Below are positions 1-10,245 of a stretch of 64,000 nucleotides of DNA, piece after piece. Every line of letters begins with the position of its first letter. Within the stretch, counting starts at the first letter, position 1. The notes below the pieces were generated by a model, which worked only from the letters and a program-made list of their open reading frames with translations, did no database searches and had not been told where the DNA came from. The position numbers and the translations under genes were made by a program. This DNA is from Microvelia longipes (Eukaryota; Arthropoda; Insecta; Hemiptera; Veliidae): the NCBI GenBank assembly GCA_018340805.1, contig JACMZG010001870.1, forward strand, positions 50,726,118 through 50,790,117. The letters run 5' to 3'.

Positions 1-92
1 TAGTCTCTTAAAAAGGTTGTATTTACCGCAAGTTGAAAAAAACAATCGAAGAATCAGCTACCGTCGATACTTGCTGTTAGATATAAATATCC

Positions 93-127
93 CTGGACCG
101 GTTTCGGCATAACACCATCATCAGCAG
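93..127 (-). ncRNA. Hammerhead-like motif, foldback 1 left arm
   Basis: Reverse complement of the right-arm motif. Helix II here pairs GGT with GCC (one G-U wobble replacing a C-G pair), so the arm difference keeps the helix. Core CTGATGA, GAA, ACCGGT and the terminal CAG are retained. Confidence 0.5.
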
Positions 128-181
128 GCGGGGCAACACTCTAACTAACTTTATTAGTTGAGAGCTCGAGTGTTGCCCCGC

Positions 182-216
182 CTGCTGATGATGGCGTTAT
201 GCCGAAACCGGTCCAG
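182..216 (+). ncRNA. Hammerhead ribozyme-like motif, foldback 1 right arm
   Basis: Helix I is CTG 182-184 with CAG 214-216. The core is CTGATGA 185-191. Helix II is GGC 193-195 with GCC 201-203. GAA lies at 204-206. Helix III is the self-complementary ACCGGT 207-212. C213 is the UH nucleotide, so cleavage would fall after 213. One extra T (192) between core and helix II departs from the canonical hammerhead. A very short, palindromic helix III is known for hammerheads that act as dimers. Activity is untested. Confidence 0.55.
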
Positions 217-290
217 AGATATTCATATGCAACAGCAAGTATCGACGGTATGATTCTTCGATTGTATCTAGTCTTTCTCTAGGGAGACTA

Positions 291-1214
291 TAGTAGGGGT
301 AAGTACAGTTAGGGCACCTATGGAAACTGTCTCACTTCCAGACACCTTATCACTGTGCTATTCTGCCCATGTACTACCTCTAAGTATTAGTCTCTATGGG
401 CTAGTCAGGCCTGGGCTAGATGAACTGTGCGCACTGCTGACTAGTCATATGTGCCACCATGTACGGAGGGTGTGCTTCCTAGATGATTGGATGCGTACAA
501 ACTCAGGGGTGGATTAGTTAAGTGATATTTAAGTGAGAAGAAAAAAATAATATAATCCTACGGGTTTAAGCAATAAAAAAGAAGCCTAAAAAATCGGAGA
601 AAAATTAAAGAAGTTTTTTTAAGTATTATTGAACTGATTCAAAAAAAATTAAAAGTGATTTGTTTCGTCAGCAAAGTTAAGCTATCTGGAGGCCGTAATC
701 AAAGTTGTTTCGTAACAACGTGAAATTATTTTCTATTGTTTAATTTACACCGAGTTTTCTTTTATTTTATTCCAATTTTTATTTTAAAAGTTTTGTTTTG
801 TTCGGGTAAAGTTATTTTCAGGTATAAAAAAATAAATAAGAAAAATAAAGAAAAACAAAAGAATAAAAATAAAAAATAAAGAAAAACAATGAATAATTAT
901 TTTAACTAGTATAATAAAGTAACGAAACAAAAATGTAAAGAAATTAACATTTTTACTCACCTTCGAAATAAATAAAGTGCTGAGGAAGGGAAATTAAAAA
1001 TATGAAAAAATGAATGAAATAGAATCAGAATGGTGGAGAGAGGGTTTGGATGAGCAGAGGTGGAGAGAAAGGCAACAGATGGAGAGTTAGGGGGTTTGCA
1101 AGGGACCGGTGAAGGAAAGACTCGACCAAGCGTTGTGGGAAAGAGAGATCAGGAAAAGCTGTGTTGAACCTTGGCTTAGAGGAATCTACCACCCAAGCGA
1201 ATTTTCTAAATAAT
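291..1214. other. No gene seen; AT-rich
   Basis: Mostly A/T-rich runs. A 65-codon ORF at 320-517 lacks recognisable composition or motifs. 1020-1200 is more purine- and G-rich than its surroundings but I see no known element in it. Confidence 0.5.
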
Positions 1215-1515
1215 TTAATGCTTTATTTTCTAGACACAATATAATTGTGTGAGAGACACCTAGGAAATGTAACAAGCAAACTGCAATGCTACATCTGGGA
1301 ACTGTTCCATCATTCGACATTCGTCATCATTGATGGCTCGACATAATGTCATGTCCACCATTATGTCGAGTTATTAATGATGTCGAATGTCGAATGATGA
1401 ACAGTTCCCAGATGTGGCATTGCATTTTCTAGGTGTCTCTCGCACAACTATTATTATAGTTGACACAATTGAATTTTGTCAACTATTCATGTTTTGTAAA
1501 CCTCGGTAGTATCAA
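1215..1515. repeat. Foldback repeat family D
   Basis: A long hairpin: AGATGTGGCATTGCA near 1411-1426 mirrors the 1285-1300 segment, and GTCGAATGTCGAATGATG mirrors CATCATTCGACATTCG. Its ends share sequence with repeats at 22570-22690 and 22818-23178, including the CCTCGGTAGTATCAAATGAT end. Non-coding, likely a MITE or foldback element. Confidence 0.65.
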
Positions 1516-1523
1516 ATGATATT

Positions 1524-1524
1524 A

Positions 1525-1617
<93 letters not shown>
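1524..1617. repeat. (TA)n microsatellite
   Basis: Long alternating TA tract interrupted by TTATATATTA steps. Confidence 0.95.
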
Positions 1618-1620
<3 letters not shown>

Positions 1621-1670
1621 CAATATGATTATTTTTTAGTTTAATAGTTTTGAAGAAGTATATGGAGGGT

Positions 1671-2139
1671 TTACATTTGTAAGTTTTGATAGAACAGAGT
1701 CATAAGATATTGAAATAGTAGATTGTAGAATAGAAGAGGAATATTTGTATCTTTACCCACAGTTGGAGTAATAGGATCAAAGAAAACACTAGAGAAATGA
1801 TCAGCAAAAATATTACAAATACTTTGAGGACCTGCCTCCGTGGCCGTGATCGTAAAGGCGTTCGATTTCGGCACCGGAGGTCCGGGGTTCGCAGCCGGGC
1901 TATGCTCTAAGATTTTATGAATAGTATTTGTATTAAAAAGATTTCGCCAACTTTAATTAACTCTTAGAGTGTAGTAGATGCAACCCACCTGAGTTGGTTC
2001 CCGCAGGGTTAATACCCTGATGGGCCGAAGGGCCCTAAAACGGGCATTTTATTTTATTTTTTTTACTTTGAGGACATGTACCAGTAGAATCATTTAGATT
2101 TGTATTAAACATAAAAGAATAGCTGGCTTCCTACTAAAA
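1671..2139 (-). pseudogene. Jockey/CR1-like LINE ORF2 fragment split by a SINE
   Basis: On the minus strand the translation upstream of reverse transcriptase is visible on both sides of a SINE: residues ending FNTNLNDSTG lie to the right (about 2075-2110), and CNIFADHFSSVFFDP lies to the left (about 1768-1815). The FADHFSSVF signature is typical of the segment before the RT domain in jockey/CR1-type LINEs. The reading is interrupted by the SINE at 1832-2064 and decays toward 1671. No RT catalytic motif remains here. A related LINE with RT motifs lies at 13312-15010. Confidence 0.6.
1832..2064 (+). mobile_element. tRNA-derived SINE with 11-bp TSD
   Basis: The 5' head resembles a tRNA-Ser/Leu gene: GTGGCCGTGATCGTAAAGGC acts as A box and GGGGTTCGCAG as B box (RNA polymerase III promoter elements). 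The body ends in a GGGCC/GGCCC hairpin, CTAAAACGGGCATT and a T-rich tail. ACTTTGAGGAC flanks it at 1821-1831 and 2065-2075, a perfect 11-bp target duplication. It sits inside a LINE ORF fragment. The same family occurs at 11381, 17959, 23204, 26899, 43823 and 46057. Confidence 0.9.
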
Positions 2140-2152
2140 CCAAAAATGTTTG

Positions 2153-2528
2153 ATGGTAAGATAAGTTGTGGAGTTCCCAGATAGGAGAAAAAAGAAAGAT
2201 GTCACTCCACTTAGTATATATTTATTGACAGAGCCGACTTTCAAACTTAACAGTTCATCATCAATATTTATTTAATATTTATTTATTAAGTTTATGCCTA
2301 TTTATTTTTATTTAATTTTGTTTATTTTATTTCATTTTATTTATTTATTTATTTTTTCTATTTATTTATTGCATTTATTTATTTGCTTTTATTTATTACG
2401 TTTTGCTGCTTTTTATATTTATTTCGTTTTGTACTTTGTTGGTAGGCACTGATGATGAACTGTTAAGTTTGAAAGTCGGCTCTGACAATAAATATATACT
2501 AAGTGGAGTGACATCTTCTTTTTTTTCT
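2153..2528. mobile_element. Foldback element 2, 13-bp TSD
   Basis: CCAAAAATGTTTG at 2140-2152 recurs at 2529-2541, a 13-bp target duplication. After about 30 unique bases, inverted arms begin (about 2184-2260 and about 2447-2528), separated by TTTATTTATTT-rich sequence. The right arm carries the hammerhead-like motif; in the left arm the first core base is changed. The variable-length duplication fits target-primed reverse transcription and so a Penelope-like non-autonomous element (inference). Confidence 0.7.
2447..2486 (+). ncRNA. Hammerhead-like motif, foldback 2 right arm
   Basis: CTGATGA 2449-2455, one extra T, helix II GAAC 2457-2460 with GTTT 2467-2470, GAA 2471-2473, self-complementary AGTCGGCT 2474-2481 with G-U pairs as helix III, C2482 as the UH base. 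Helix I is weak: CA 2447-2448 with TG 2483-2484. Probably a decayed or accessory-dependent copy. Confidence 0.4.
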
Positions 2529-2541
2529 CCAAAAATGTTTG

Positions 2542-2963
2542 GTTCTGGAATTGCTTGAATGCTTGAACTTCTTATAAATCAATGGTACTTCGTGGGTATA
2601 AAACGAATTGTTTCGGAAAAAATTCGTTCTAACGCTGGATAGCTTGGGGTGAGAAAGCTCGGAGTTAAAGGAATCGCTTGGTAGGAAAAAAAATCTAGAT
2701 AGAGTTAGACATAAGGTATCGACAGATAATCTCTTACCTCTCCAAGTAATAAGTACAACCCAAGTGGAAAACTTTTGCTAAACGGCTATCTATTGTATTT
2801 ATATTAATAATATTGCAATATTTTTATTCTGTGTTCTTACATTATTTTTTTAAATAAACTTAATTTTTTTCTTTGTACTTTAAGTATTAAAAAGGTTGCA
2901 TGATTTATGAAGATTGCATAATTCAGTTCAACTTCAACTCTAAATACAACATGTATTGTGTAA

Positions 2964-3020
<57 letters not shown>

Positions 3021-3447
3021 TAATATATATATATCTGTATGTTTGTGAGGATGTGTAAAAAGATACGTCACCAAATTTTGATATTTGAATGGGCATTTTA
3101 TGTAGCGTGAATGGTTTGTTCGCATGTAAACGAAACGTCTGCGCCTATAAGAAAAACTTAGGTTTTTCCTGCTAGGAAGTTTAACTTATTGTATGTCTGT
3201 CAAGATTTGTTTTTTTAAGAAGAGCGCATGCTCCAGTGGTTACCACTACATGCGCTCTGCGCAATAAGTTTGTTGTTAGCATGGCAAAACTACTTAGGAA
3301 CATGACTGTATTGAGGTAATCTTTATTGAATACAAAACAACTTACAATATTTAGTTATCACTTAACTTACATCTAATTTTAAATAATGCGAACAACGTGA
3401 AATTCTATTTATATCTTTGTCTTAAAGTTCGACTTTTGAGTAATTTG
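2542..3447. other. No gene seen; microsatellite and a hairpin
   Basis: (TA)n at about 2967-3033. At about 3221-3258 GAGCGCATG pairs with CATGCGCTC around a second nested stem AGTGGT/ACCACT, giving a near-perfect hairpin of unknown role. The rest is AT-rich with no credible ORF. Confidence 0.6.
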
Positions 3448-3617
3448 TTTTTGTGGATAAGACCGCATCTAGGAGGCCCACCTTTTTAGGGTACTTGTCA
3501 AATTTGATGATTGTAATAAATACTAAACCTGTAGTTATCCGTTAAGAATTGTTTTTTGTGGATAGGACCGCATCCAGGAGGCCCACGTTCTTAGGGTACT
3601 TGTCAAATTTGATGATC
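3448..3617. repeat. Two direct repeats of about 66 bp
   Basis: GTGGATAAGACCGCATCTAG at about 3454 recurs almost unchanged at about 3555, each followed by AGGAGGCCCAC and the GGGTACTTGTCAAATTTGAT stretch; the period is about 102 bp. It abuts the family B copy to its right. Confidence 0.75.
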
Positions 3618-3629
3618 CAATTTGACAAC

Positions 3630-4136
3630 ATTTCAATTTACCACATTTCAATCCAATTGGACCTTTTCTAATTTTTTACAATTTTTAAAAAACGTACACA
3701 ATTCATTTAATAAAAATTGAACTAATGCTGATAATGAATTAAAACTTGGCAAATATGTTAGTCTTATACATATGGTCACATGCGTGCCAAATCATTTTTC
3801 TGTGTTTTATGATTTTTCGAACTTTTTGCTGAGTTAATTACAAACATTACTGCAGGTTAATGACGTTATAAAAAAAAATTTCCGAGTAGCACAACTAACA
3901 GCGGTAGACTGATTTTTGTGCCAAGTTTCAACTCTATAGCATGAATACACTGGGCGCTACGATGATAACAGACACACACACACAAACAAAAACACAAAAT
4001 TTTTTTTTGCAAAAACCACTCAGGAGGCCTTAAAAACGCCTGAAACGAATAATTCCGGTTTTATCCTGGTTTGGGATTTTTTCGCAAACACACACTTTTC
4101 CTATATACCTACGGTATAAACGAGGAAGAGTAAAAA
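3630..4136 (-). repeat. Family B interspersed repeat
   Basis: Non-coding repeat recognised by landmarks in fixed order: CATGCGTGCCAAAT, GCTACGATGATAACAGACAC, CACTCAGGAGGCCTTAAAAA, AATTCCGGTTT, CTATATACCTACGGTATAAA, then a GAGGAAGAGTAAA end. Other copies are at 8560, 19204, 24985, 26275, 37196, 42541, 56215 and 57980. The superfamily is unknown to me. Confidence 0.75.
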
Positions 4137-4929
4137 TAGGAAAGTAAATGTAGAAACTATATTTAATAAAATATAAATTGGAAAAGAGTAATCAAAAGAA
4201 CACAGTAAAGTCTAAATGTTAAGCTTACTTGTCAATAAAGTCGAATAACAAGTTTCCAAATTTGATAATATTTTCTCGTTTAAACATTTCAACGATTTTA
4301 CAGCCCGCAACAATTTTACCTGAGAACTTTTCTTAAAGGATCACATTTAGAATTTCAAGTAGAACCTTCCAAGGCAAAGTTGGAGAAGAAGTAGAGAAGG
4401 TTTACTTGAAGAAGGTATAACCCTATGTACACACGATAAGGTTATCCAGACTCACATAGACACACATACAATACATACTCAGAGTCACTGAAACACATAC
4501 GTTTCTTAAACACATACACAGATACACTGAAACACATATATTACATAAAAGATTTCATGTTAAATCAACCATAGTATAAGAAAACGAAAAGATAAAATCA
4601 TTGAAATTATCTTTCTTCTTATTTGCTCTTTCTTAAAATATTAGTAACGCTAAGATCTAAGGTTTTATTGGTATTTCTTTGATTGGCGATACGAATTTAA
4701 GATATTTATGATTTAAGATCTGCATCTGCTGAATTTGGAACTAAGCTATTTACCTAAAAGTTTTATTTACATCAAATGAACCATAGACTAAATTGCAATA
4801 AGTACAAAAATTGAGTTCCTTGGAACGAAGCACATCGGATTCGCTACGCTCAACCGCATTACTTTCAACTCACTCTGACTGTCTCAGTTAAAATCCCAGT
4901 TCCGAATTTTTAATGGGACAAACAATCCT
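4137..4929. other. No gene seen; family B scrap
   Basis: AT-rich and non-coding. 4795-4865 holds a short family B end (CACATCGGATTCGCTACGCT). CA-rich stretch near 4440-4540. Confidence 0.5.
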
Positions 4930-4983
4930 ATTCCTAATAATCAATACAAAAAAGCCTCTCCACAAAGTTAATTTAATAAAATT

Positions 4984-5020
4984 CAAAACCGGCTTTCAAC
5001 CTAAACGGTCATCATCAGTG
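4984..5020 (-). ncRNA. Hammerhead-like motif, foldback 3 left arm
   Basis: Mirror of 5304-5340. The helix II loop differs by one base between arms while the paired positions are kept. Confidence 0.4.
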
Positions 5021-5303
5021 CCTAAAAACAAAAAGTAAAAGAGACTAGAAAACACTAAAAAGAAGAATCAAAAAAATAAAAATGACAAAACATACAAACA
5101 TAGTATAAAAACAAGAAATTAAAGCTAAAATAAAACTAACCGGAGAGAAGAATATATAGATGTATATAGGTGAGTCTATGATATCATGACTGAGACTGAG
5201 GTTAGTTTCAAACGGTCAGTTCGCAGAGGGGGCATTTTGCCATTTTTACTTTTTGATTCTTCTTTTTAGTGTTTTCTAAAATCTTTTACTTTTTGTTTTT
5301 AGG

Positions 5304-5340
5304 CACTGATGATGACCGTTTTGGTTGAAAGCCGGTTTTG
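5304..5340 (+). ncRNA. Hammerhead-like motif, foldback 3 right arm
   Basis: CTGATGA 5306-5312, extra T, helix II GACC 5314-5317 with GGTT 5323-5326, GAA 5327-5329, self-complementary AGCCGGTT 5330-5337, T5338 as UH base, weak helix I CA/TG. The mirror copy on the minus strand is at 4984-5020. Confidence 0.4.
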
Positions 5341-5539
5341 AATTTTATTAAATTAACTTTGTGGAGATGCTTTACGTATTGATTATTATATTACACTCCA
5401 CCTGCGCTTTACCTTGATAACTAACTATACTATTCCTATATACATACTAATTGTCCAAGAGCGAGACTTATTTTTTACTACTAATAACTAAATTTTACTA
5501 AAAATATAATAAGAAAAAAAATATAATAAGAAAAAACAT

Positions 5540-6060
5540 AATCTGCCTATCCAGAGTGGAGCCTCTGCCTATGAAGAGTGTTATTGCGCATGCTCAAAGT
5601 TTTATAAAATCGCAAACATTTCAGTTATTTGAAAAAAGTGGTTCTCTGTGGGTCGTGTGCAAAACAAGAAGAAATAATGTTTTAAAGATGATAAAATGTT
5701 CTGTAAAACGAGTGTTTAATCATCAAAATCAGATGATTACAACCAAAGTTGTCTCTTTCAAAAATAACAAAAAATGGTTAATTTATGTAAAGGTAGCGAA
5801 TTTCTTTGAAAAGTATTGATTTTTTTGCATTTTTAGGCCATTTAGAAAATGTCATAACTTCAGTTGTAGTTATTCAATTTTGAAAAAAAGACTCTCGTTT
5901 TATAGGGAGTTTTATCGGCTTTTAAATATTTCCTCTGCATGTTTTGCACATGATCTACAGGGAACCACTTATTATAAGAAAACCTTTTTTTTTGGTTTTC
6001 TGATATTTTAAGCGAGGGCATTTTTATGAAAGCCTTCTCACTGAATAGGCTTATGTTTAT
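5540..6060. repeat. Decayed foldback repeat family F
   Basis: The segment near 5610-5675 (AGTGGTTCTCTGTGGGTCGT) is the reverse complement, with changes, of 5930-5990 (ATGATCTACAGGGAACCACT). A third piece lies at 9166-9400. The 87-codon ORF at 5556-5819 lies in the left arm and is not supported as a gene. Confidence 0.6.
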
Positions 6061-6719
6061 AGTCTGGAATAGAATAAATTGTTATTATTTATTATTATTT
6101 ATTTTTTTTTTTTATTATTATTATTTATTATTGTTATTATTTATTTATTAATAATATTGTTATATTGTCTAATCTTAGAATAGGCTTATGTTTATGTTTA
6201 TAGTCCTATAGGACTATGTTTTTCCTTCATAATTTAAGGGTTATTTAACGAAAAATTTGGTTTGAAGTAGTACAAAATGAGTCACATTTTTTCAGGTCTT
6301 GCTCTTGGGCTACAAAGGTTTACACAAAGAACAGAAAAATATAAAAAAATACATATTTTACTTTTAACTACAAACAATACGTGTCTACAAAATTTAAGAT
6401 CCATAAGTTCTAAAACGTAGACATTTATGTGTGCTGCTGAAATGTGAAACGTAGAATAATGTGTGCTGCAGTCACAATGTTTCCCTATCCATATAGGAGA
6501 TAAGAAGGTTAAATGTTGTGCGGTAAAATAAATATTGTTATTATTGTAGCTTAGTATAGTGGGAAATTTCTTGTGTTTAAAATCCTATATAAAAGAGCCA
6601 CCCGGAGCAAAATTGATTCGTACATGTAGACCCAAGTATTTCGATACTGTTAAAGTTAAACCTATGGTACCTATTTATTACATGAAGGGATACGCCGGCA
6701 TCGAATTACTTAATACCCA
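6061..6719. other. No gene seen; TTATT-rich
   Basis: TTATTATTT-type simple sequence at about 6078-6160, then AT-rich DNA. 6230-6310 continues family F landmarks (AAGTAGTACAAAATGAGTCA). Confidence 0.5.
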
Positions 6720-6960
6720 ATAGGATTATTAATTGATTTTTACTAAATTTTATTTGAAAAAGTACAAGTCATCAATATAAACATTTAATGCTGATAATAA
6801 GATAAAACTTGAGCATTTGTTGAACTAATATAGTTCTACATGCGTGTTAAATTTTACATCGACCCGATCATTATTTCGTGTTTTAATTTTAATTTGTGTA
6901 TTTCATTATTTTCCGCATATATACACAAATCAATTACCTCCATACTATTTTGCAGAGAAA
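6720..6960 (-). repeat. Degenerate family B fragment
   Basis: Retains the order AATGCTGATAATAAGATAAA, then CATGCGTGTTAAAT, then CGATCATTATTTCGTGTTTT, as in better family B copies, with many differences. Confidence 0.5.
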
Positions 6961-7490
6961 AATAACCTACCAATCAGACTACTCTACTAAAAATAATACT
7001 AATATTTTATTAGAAAAACATTTTAAACTTTAAATAAAAATAGCACTCTTTTGTGCCCCTCGAGGCATTTTATTTATTTTTGTTCTTTTTCTGTTGCAAT
7101 TGTATTATTTAATTTTTTACTTTATTCATATTGGTCAAAAACACTTGTATTTAATAAAGAGATTATGAGAACATAACAGACATACCAATATAATCGAAAA
7201 CAGGTGATGTATACTCAGAGGTTTTAGCGAATAATAAAACAATAAAAATGAGATGAGATCAAAGAGCTAATGAAATTCCCCCTCCTCATTCAAACCCTGG
7301 CTTTTCAGAAACCATTTTTAACATCAAGAATTATTCACCAATTTTTTTATGATAAAATATTTAAAACATTACGTGTCATTTTTATTTAACCTATTTTATT
7401 TTTTGTTTTCCTATCTCCTATATTAGGAGGAGAAGGATTGTAAAAGCAATAACGTTTTTATTGAATAGCTAGGTTACCTATGAACGTCTG
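6961..7490. other. No gene or repeat recognised
   Basis: AT-rich; no ORF, RNA or repeat that I can support. Confidence 0.4.
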
Positions 7491-7675
7491 CTATAGCACG
7501 ACAAACGACTAAAATTAGTTGACAGCGTGGAAAAATAATGCGAGAGAGCCAATGAGGTTAGTCCTGGATGTTAAACCACGCCCTCAATTTCAAATCAGGC
7601 CAACCTTATTGGTCTTTCTACATTATTTTCCCACGCTGTCAACTGATTTTAGCCGTGTGCCGTACTATAATCAAC
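7491..7675. repeat. Palindromic repeat, inverted arms of about 50 bp
   Basis: AGTTGACAGCGTGGAAAAAT near 7518 is mirrored by ATTTTCCCACGCTGTCAACT near 7625-7645, and AGCCAATGAGGTT mirrors AACCTTATTGG. A 64-codon ORF through it is a palindrome artefact. Possibly a MITE. Confidence 0.7.
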
Positions 7676-7779
7676 ATCAGCAGGTGAAACAACCAGGTCG
7701 ATTGTTTCGATGATGGTCAAGTCAGTTTAAGATTCAGAAATTCCTAAGGTAGCTACTCTTTTTTACTTCTTTCTATTTA

Positions 7780-8090
7780 TCGTAGGTGTATAGGGAAATT
7801 ATTTTTCTCACCCTAATAATCCGTACTCGATATATCACCAGAGTCATTCATTTCAAACGTTTTTAGACACCACAGGTAGTTTTTATGGTGGTCAGTGCTG
7901 TATGGTGACCGTTGAGAATAACACTAGGACAAGCAAAGCGAATCCTAAGACGTGTTGCAGTATAAATTTGGCGACTTGTTTATTCTGAGGACGAGCGACG
8001 CGAATCCGAAGTAGGAAGGATTGTAGAGAATTCGATGTGATAAGGAAAAATTAAGTACCCCCTACCCGATTTTTATGTATATTTTGGTTT
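7780..8090 (+). repeat. Family B fragment, 3' half
   Basis: Carries GTGGTCAGTGCTGTATGGTG, TTCTGAGGACGAGCGA, TTCGATGTGATAAGGAAAAA and the CCCCCTACCCGATTTTT end typical of this repeat. Confidence 0.65.
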
Positions 8091-8559
8091 ATTATTTTTA
8101 TACGCTATAAGATCTAAGAAATAGTTAGGTTATAAAGACATTTTAAAGCAAAATTCATTTCATGCATTTCGCTTTGGATCTAGTAAAGTATTTATTTTAC
8201 CTACTTTTATAAATAACATATATACTAGAAAGGTTTTAGAAAGCTCTCGAGGTAAGGGATACTTGTGAACGGTTTTATGAATGGATCGAAAGAGGTAAAT
8301 AACAGATAGAGAAATCGATGTTTAAAATTAGCGCTCTGCTAACATGGTTGATGTTATAAGGAAGGTAGCAACGAGGCTTAAAATATCGGGTAAGGTCAGG
8401 CTCTGTTGCGTCTACTTTATCCTCTTGTAGAGACTATCCTATCTGTATCTTAATACTTCAGGTCTGTATTCCTTATACCTCTCCTTAACACTGACATATT
8501 TAAAATGCTACATGGACAGCATTTTTCAAATAACTATGCAGCGAATAAACTAAGATTAA
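8091..8559. other. No gene or repeat recognised
   Basis: AT-rich sequence with no supported ORF. Confidence 0.4.
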
Positions 8560-9165
8560 ACTAAAACTTTGGGTGCGGGGTACCTCGGAACTTTTCCTTA
8601 ACACATCGGATTCGCTACTTGTCGTTTTGAAACGAAACGTAGTAAACATATTTATTAAGTAATGGTGTACTAAATTTCAACTCAGTCGGACTATTTTCCA
8701 ACTTTTGTACAAGTTTTAAAAAAACGTACACAAGTTATTTAATAAAAATATAACTAATGCTGATAATGAAATTAAACTTGGCACATATGTTAGGCTTATA
8801 CATAGCTACTTGCGTGCCAAATCTCAATCTGATCACATCATTATTCCGCGATTAAAGATTATTTTTCGACATTTTTGCTAAGTCATTATTGCGGGTTAAT
8901 AATGTCTTAAAAAAACTTATTTTCCGAATAGCACAACTACTGCAATAGACTAATTTTAGTACAAAACTTCAACTTTCTAGCAGAAATACACTGGGCGCTA
9001 CGATGATAACACACACACATACAGACACCAGACAACTTTGCGAAAACCAATCAGGAGGCCTCAAAAACTCCAGAAACGGATAATTCCGGTTTCATCCCGG
9101 TTTCGGCTTTTTTTTCAAACACAATACTTTTCCTATATAACTACGGTATAAATGAGGAAAAGTAG
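8560..9165 (-). repeat. Family B interspersed repeat, near full length
   Basis: Begins GGGTACCTCGGAACTTTTCC, passes TAATGCTGATAATGAAATTA, GCTACGATGATAACACACAC and CAATCAGGAGGCCTC, and ends GGTATAAATGAGGAAAAGTA. The two ends contain short inverted versions of ACTTTTCCTCAT. Confidence 0.75.
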
Positions 9166-9400
9166 ATATTTTCTTCATGTTTTGCACACGATCTACAGGG
9201 AACCACTTAATTCAAGAAAACTGAAATTTGTGCGATTTTATACAATTTTGAGCATGGTCCATTCATATGAAAAGCTCCACTCTGGATAGGCCTTGGATTT
9301 AGGCGCCTTAAATTTATAATTTAAGGTGCATTTCAAAGTAGTACATATTGTGTCATATTTTTTTAAGTACGGCTCTTGGATTATTATTTTAGTTTTTAAA
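9166..9400. repeat. Family F fragment
   Basis: Shares TTTTGCACACGATCTACAGG and CTCCACTCTGGATAGG with the foldback at 5540-6060. Confidence 0.55.
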
Positions 9401-9735
9401 ACTGCAGTGAAAATATAATTCTTTAAGTCTTTTGGAAGAGTACAAAAATTCTTCTTTTAGGACCAAAATTAATCAAGTACATATTTTCATTGAAACTTTT
9501 ACTTTGAAGTAACTATAATTCATATCTAGAGAGATTAAATATTAATAAAAAAGTCCGGGTAAGGCGACGAAAGCTCTGTTAGAGTCATTTTTGTAAAAGC
9601 ACCCTTCAGATTCAATATCAATTATTCAACTGCAAATACATTCTACTCCATTACTCAACATTTATATGTAAAAAAAGCAGCCAAATATGGAACTTAGCTT
9701 CCCTATCTTCTTTTCAAACTTTATATAAAATCATT
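9401..9735. other. No gene or repeat recognised
   Basis: AT-rich; no supported ORF or RNA. Confidence 0.4.
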
Positions 9736-10004
9736 GTTTTATACTTTTCCTCATTTATACTGAAGGTATATATGAAAAGTATTGTGTTTGCAAAAAAATC
9801 CCAAACCGAGATGAAACCGGAATTATCCGTTTTAGGTGTTTTAAAAGCCTCCTGAGTAGTTTTTCCAAAGTTTTTTCTGTCTGTATTTGTGTGAGTGTGT
9901 GTTGTGTGTGTTTGTTAGCTCCTAGTGTATTTATGCTAGGGAGTTGAAACTTTGTAGAAAAATCAATGTATCGTTGTAGTTGTGCTATTCGAAAAATATT
10001 TACA
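9736..10004 (+). repeat. Family B fragment, 5' part
   Basis: Begins TACTTTTCCTCATTTATACT, passes the GTATTGTGTTTGCAAAAAAA and GAAACCGGAATTATCCGTTT landmarks, and stops abruptly next to the RTE reverse-transcriptase fragment. Confidence 0.7.
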
Positions 10005-10018
10005 AGCAGTATTTACTA

Positions 10019-10245
10019 TCACCAGAGGAAATTATATTCTTGAGCACTTCTTATCAACAATTTAAGAGTAAGGATATTGTTAAGTGTGGAAAAGTTCTTC
10101 CTAAACCCAGTGTGACAAGTTAATAAGGTACGGTCTACTCGGTGACTAATCTTTTCCGTTATAATGCTCATTAATATTTTATACATGGTTGATAATAAAC
10201 TTATTGGTCTATAATTAGAAATATTTGTATGATCTTCTTTTTTAA
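10019..10245 (-). pseudogene. RTE reverse transcriptase fragment
   Basis: Translates on the minus strand to IFKKEDHTNISNYRPISLLS followed by YKIL, HTGFRKNFSTLNNI and a stop near EYNFLW. The SNYRPISLLS and GFR motifs are RT motifs of LINE elements, upstream of the catalytic YADD box, which is absent. Its upstream neighbour in the original element appears to be the VPKSWL-encoding stretch at 11336-11365, from which it is separated by about 1.1 kb of other repeats. The apparent N-terminus in the same frame (about 10246-10315) belongs to the family G repeat. Confidence 0.75.

Larger units (their letters stand above)
1..290. mobile_element. Foldback element 1 with hammerhead-like cores
   Basis: Almost perfect palindrome centred near 155-165. 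The left arm (about 43-150) is the reverse complement of the right arm (about 168-270), and TAGTCTC at 1-7 mirrors GAGACTA at 284-290, so the element may begin upstream of the window. Both arms carry CTGATGA, a short hairpin, then GAAA. No ORF of note. The architecture resembles non-autonomous Penelope-like elements; that assignment is inference. Confidence 0.75.
4930..5395. mobile_element. Foldback element 3 with hammerhead-like cores
   Basis: Inverted arms of about 100 bp (about 4945-5040 and about 5280-5385): CTCTCCACAAAGTTAATTTA mirrors the TAAATTAACTTTGTGGAG region. The centre is unrelated AT-rich sequence. Both arms carry CTGATGATGACCG and TTGAAAGCCGG, the same arrangement as foldbacks 2 and 4. 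I could not settle a target duplication. Confidence 0.7.

Noticed and set aside
320..517. 65-codon ORF
   Set aside because: No motif or neighbour to support it; length is expected by chance.
5556..5819. 87-codon ORF starting MEPLPMKSV
   Set aside because: It lies in one arm of a decayed palindromic repeat whose other copies do not keep the frame.
7519..7713. 64-codon ORF
   Set aside because: Runs through a palindrome; no conservation or motif.
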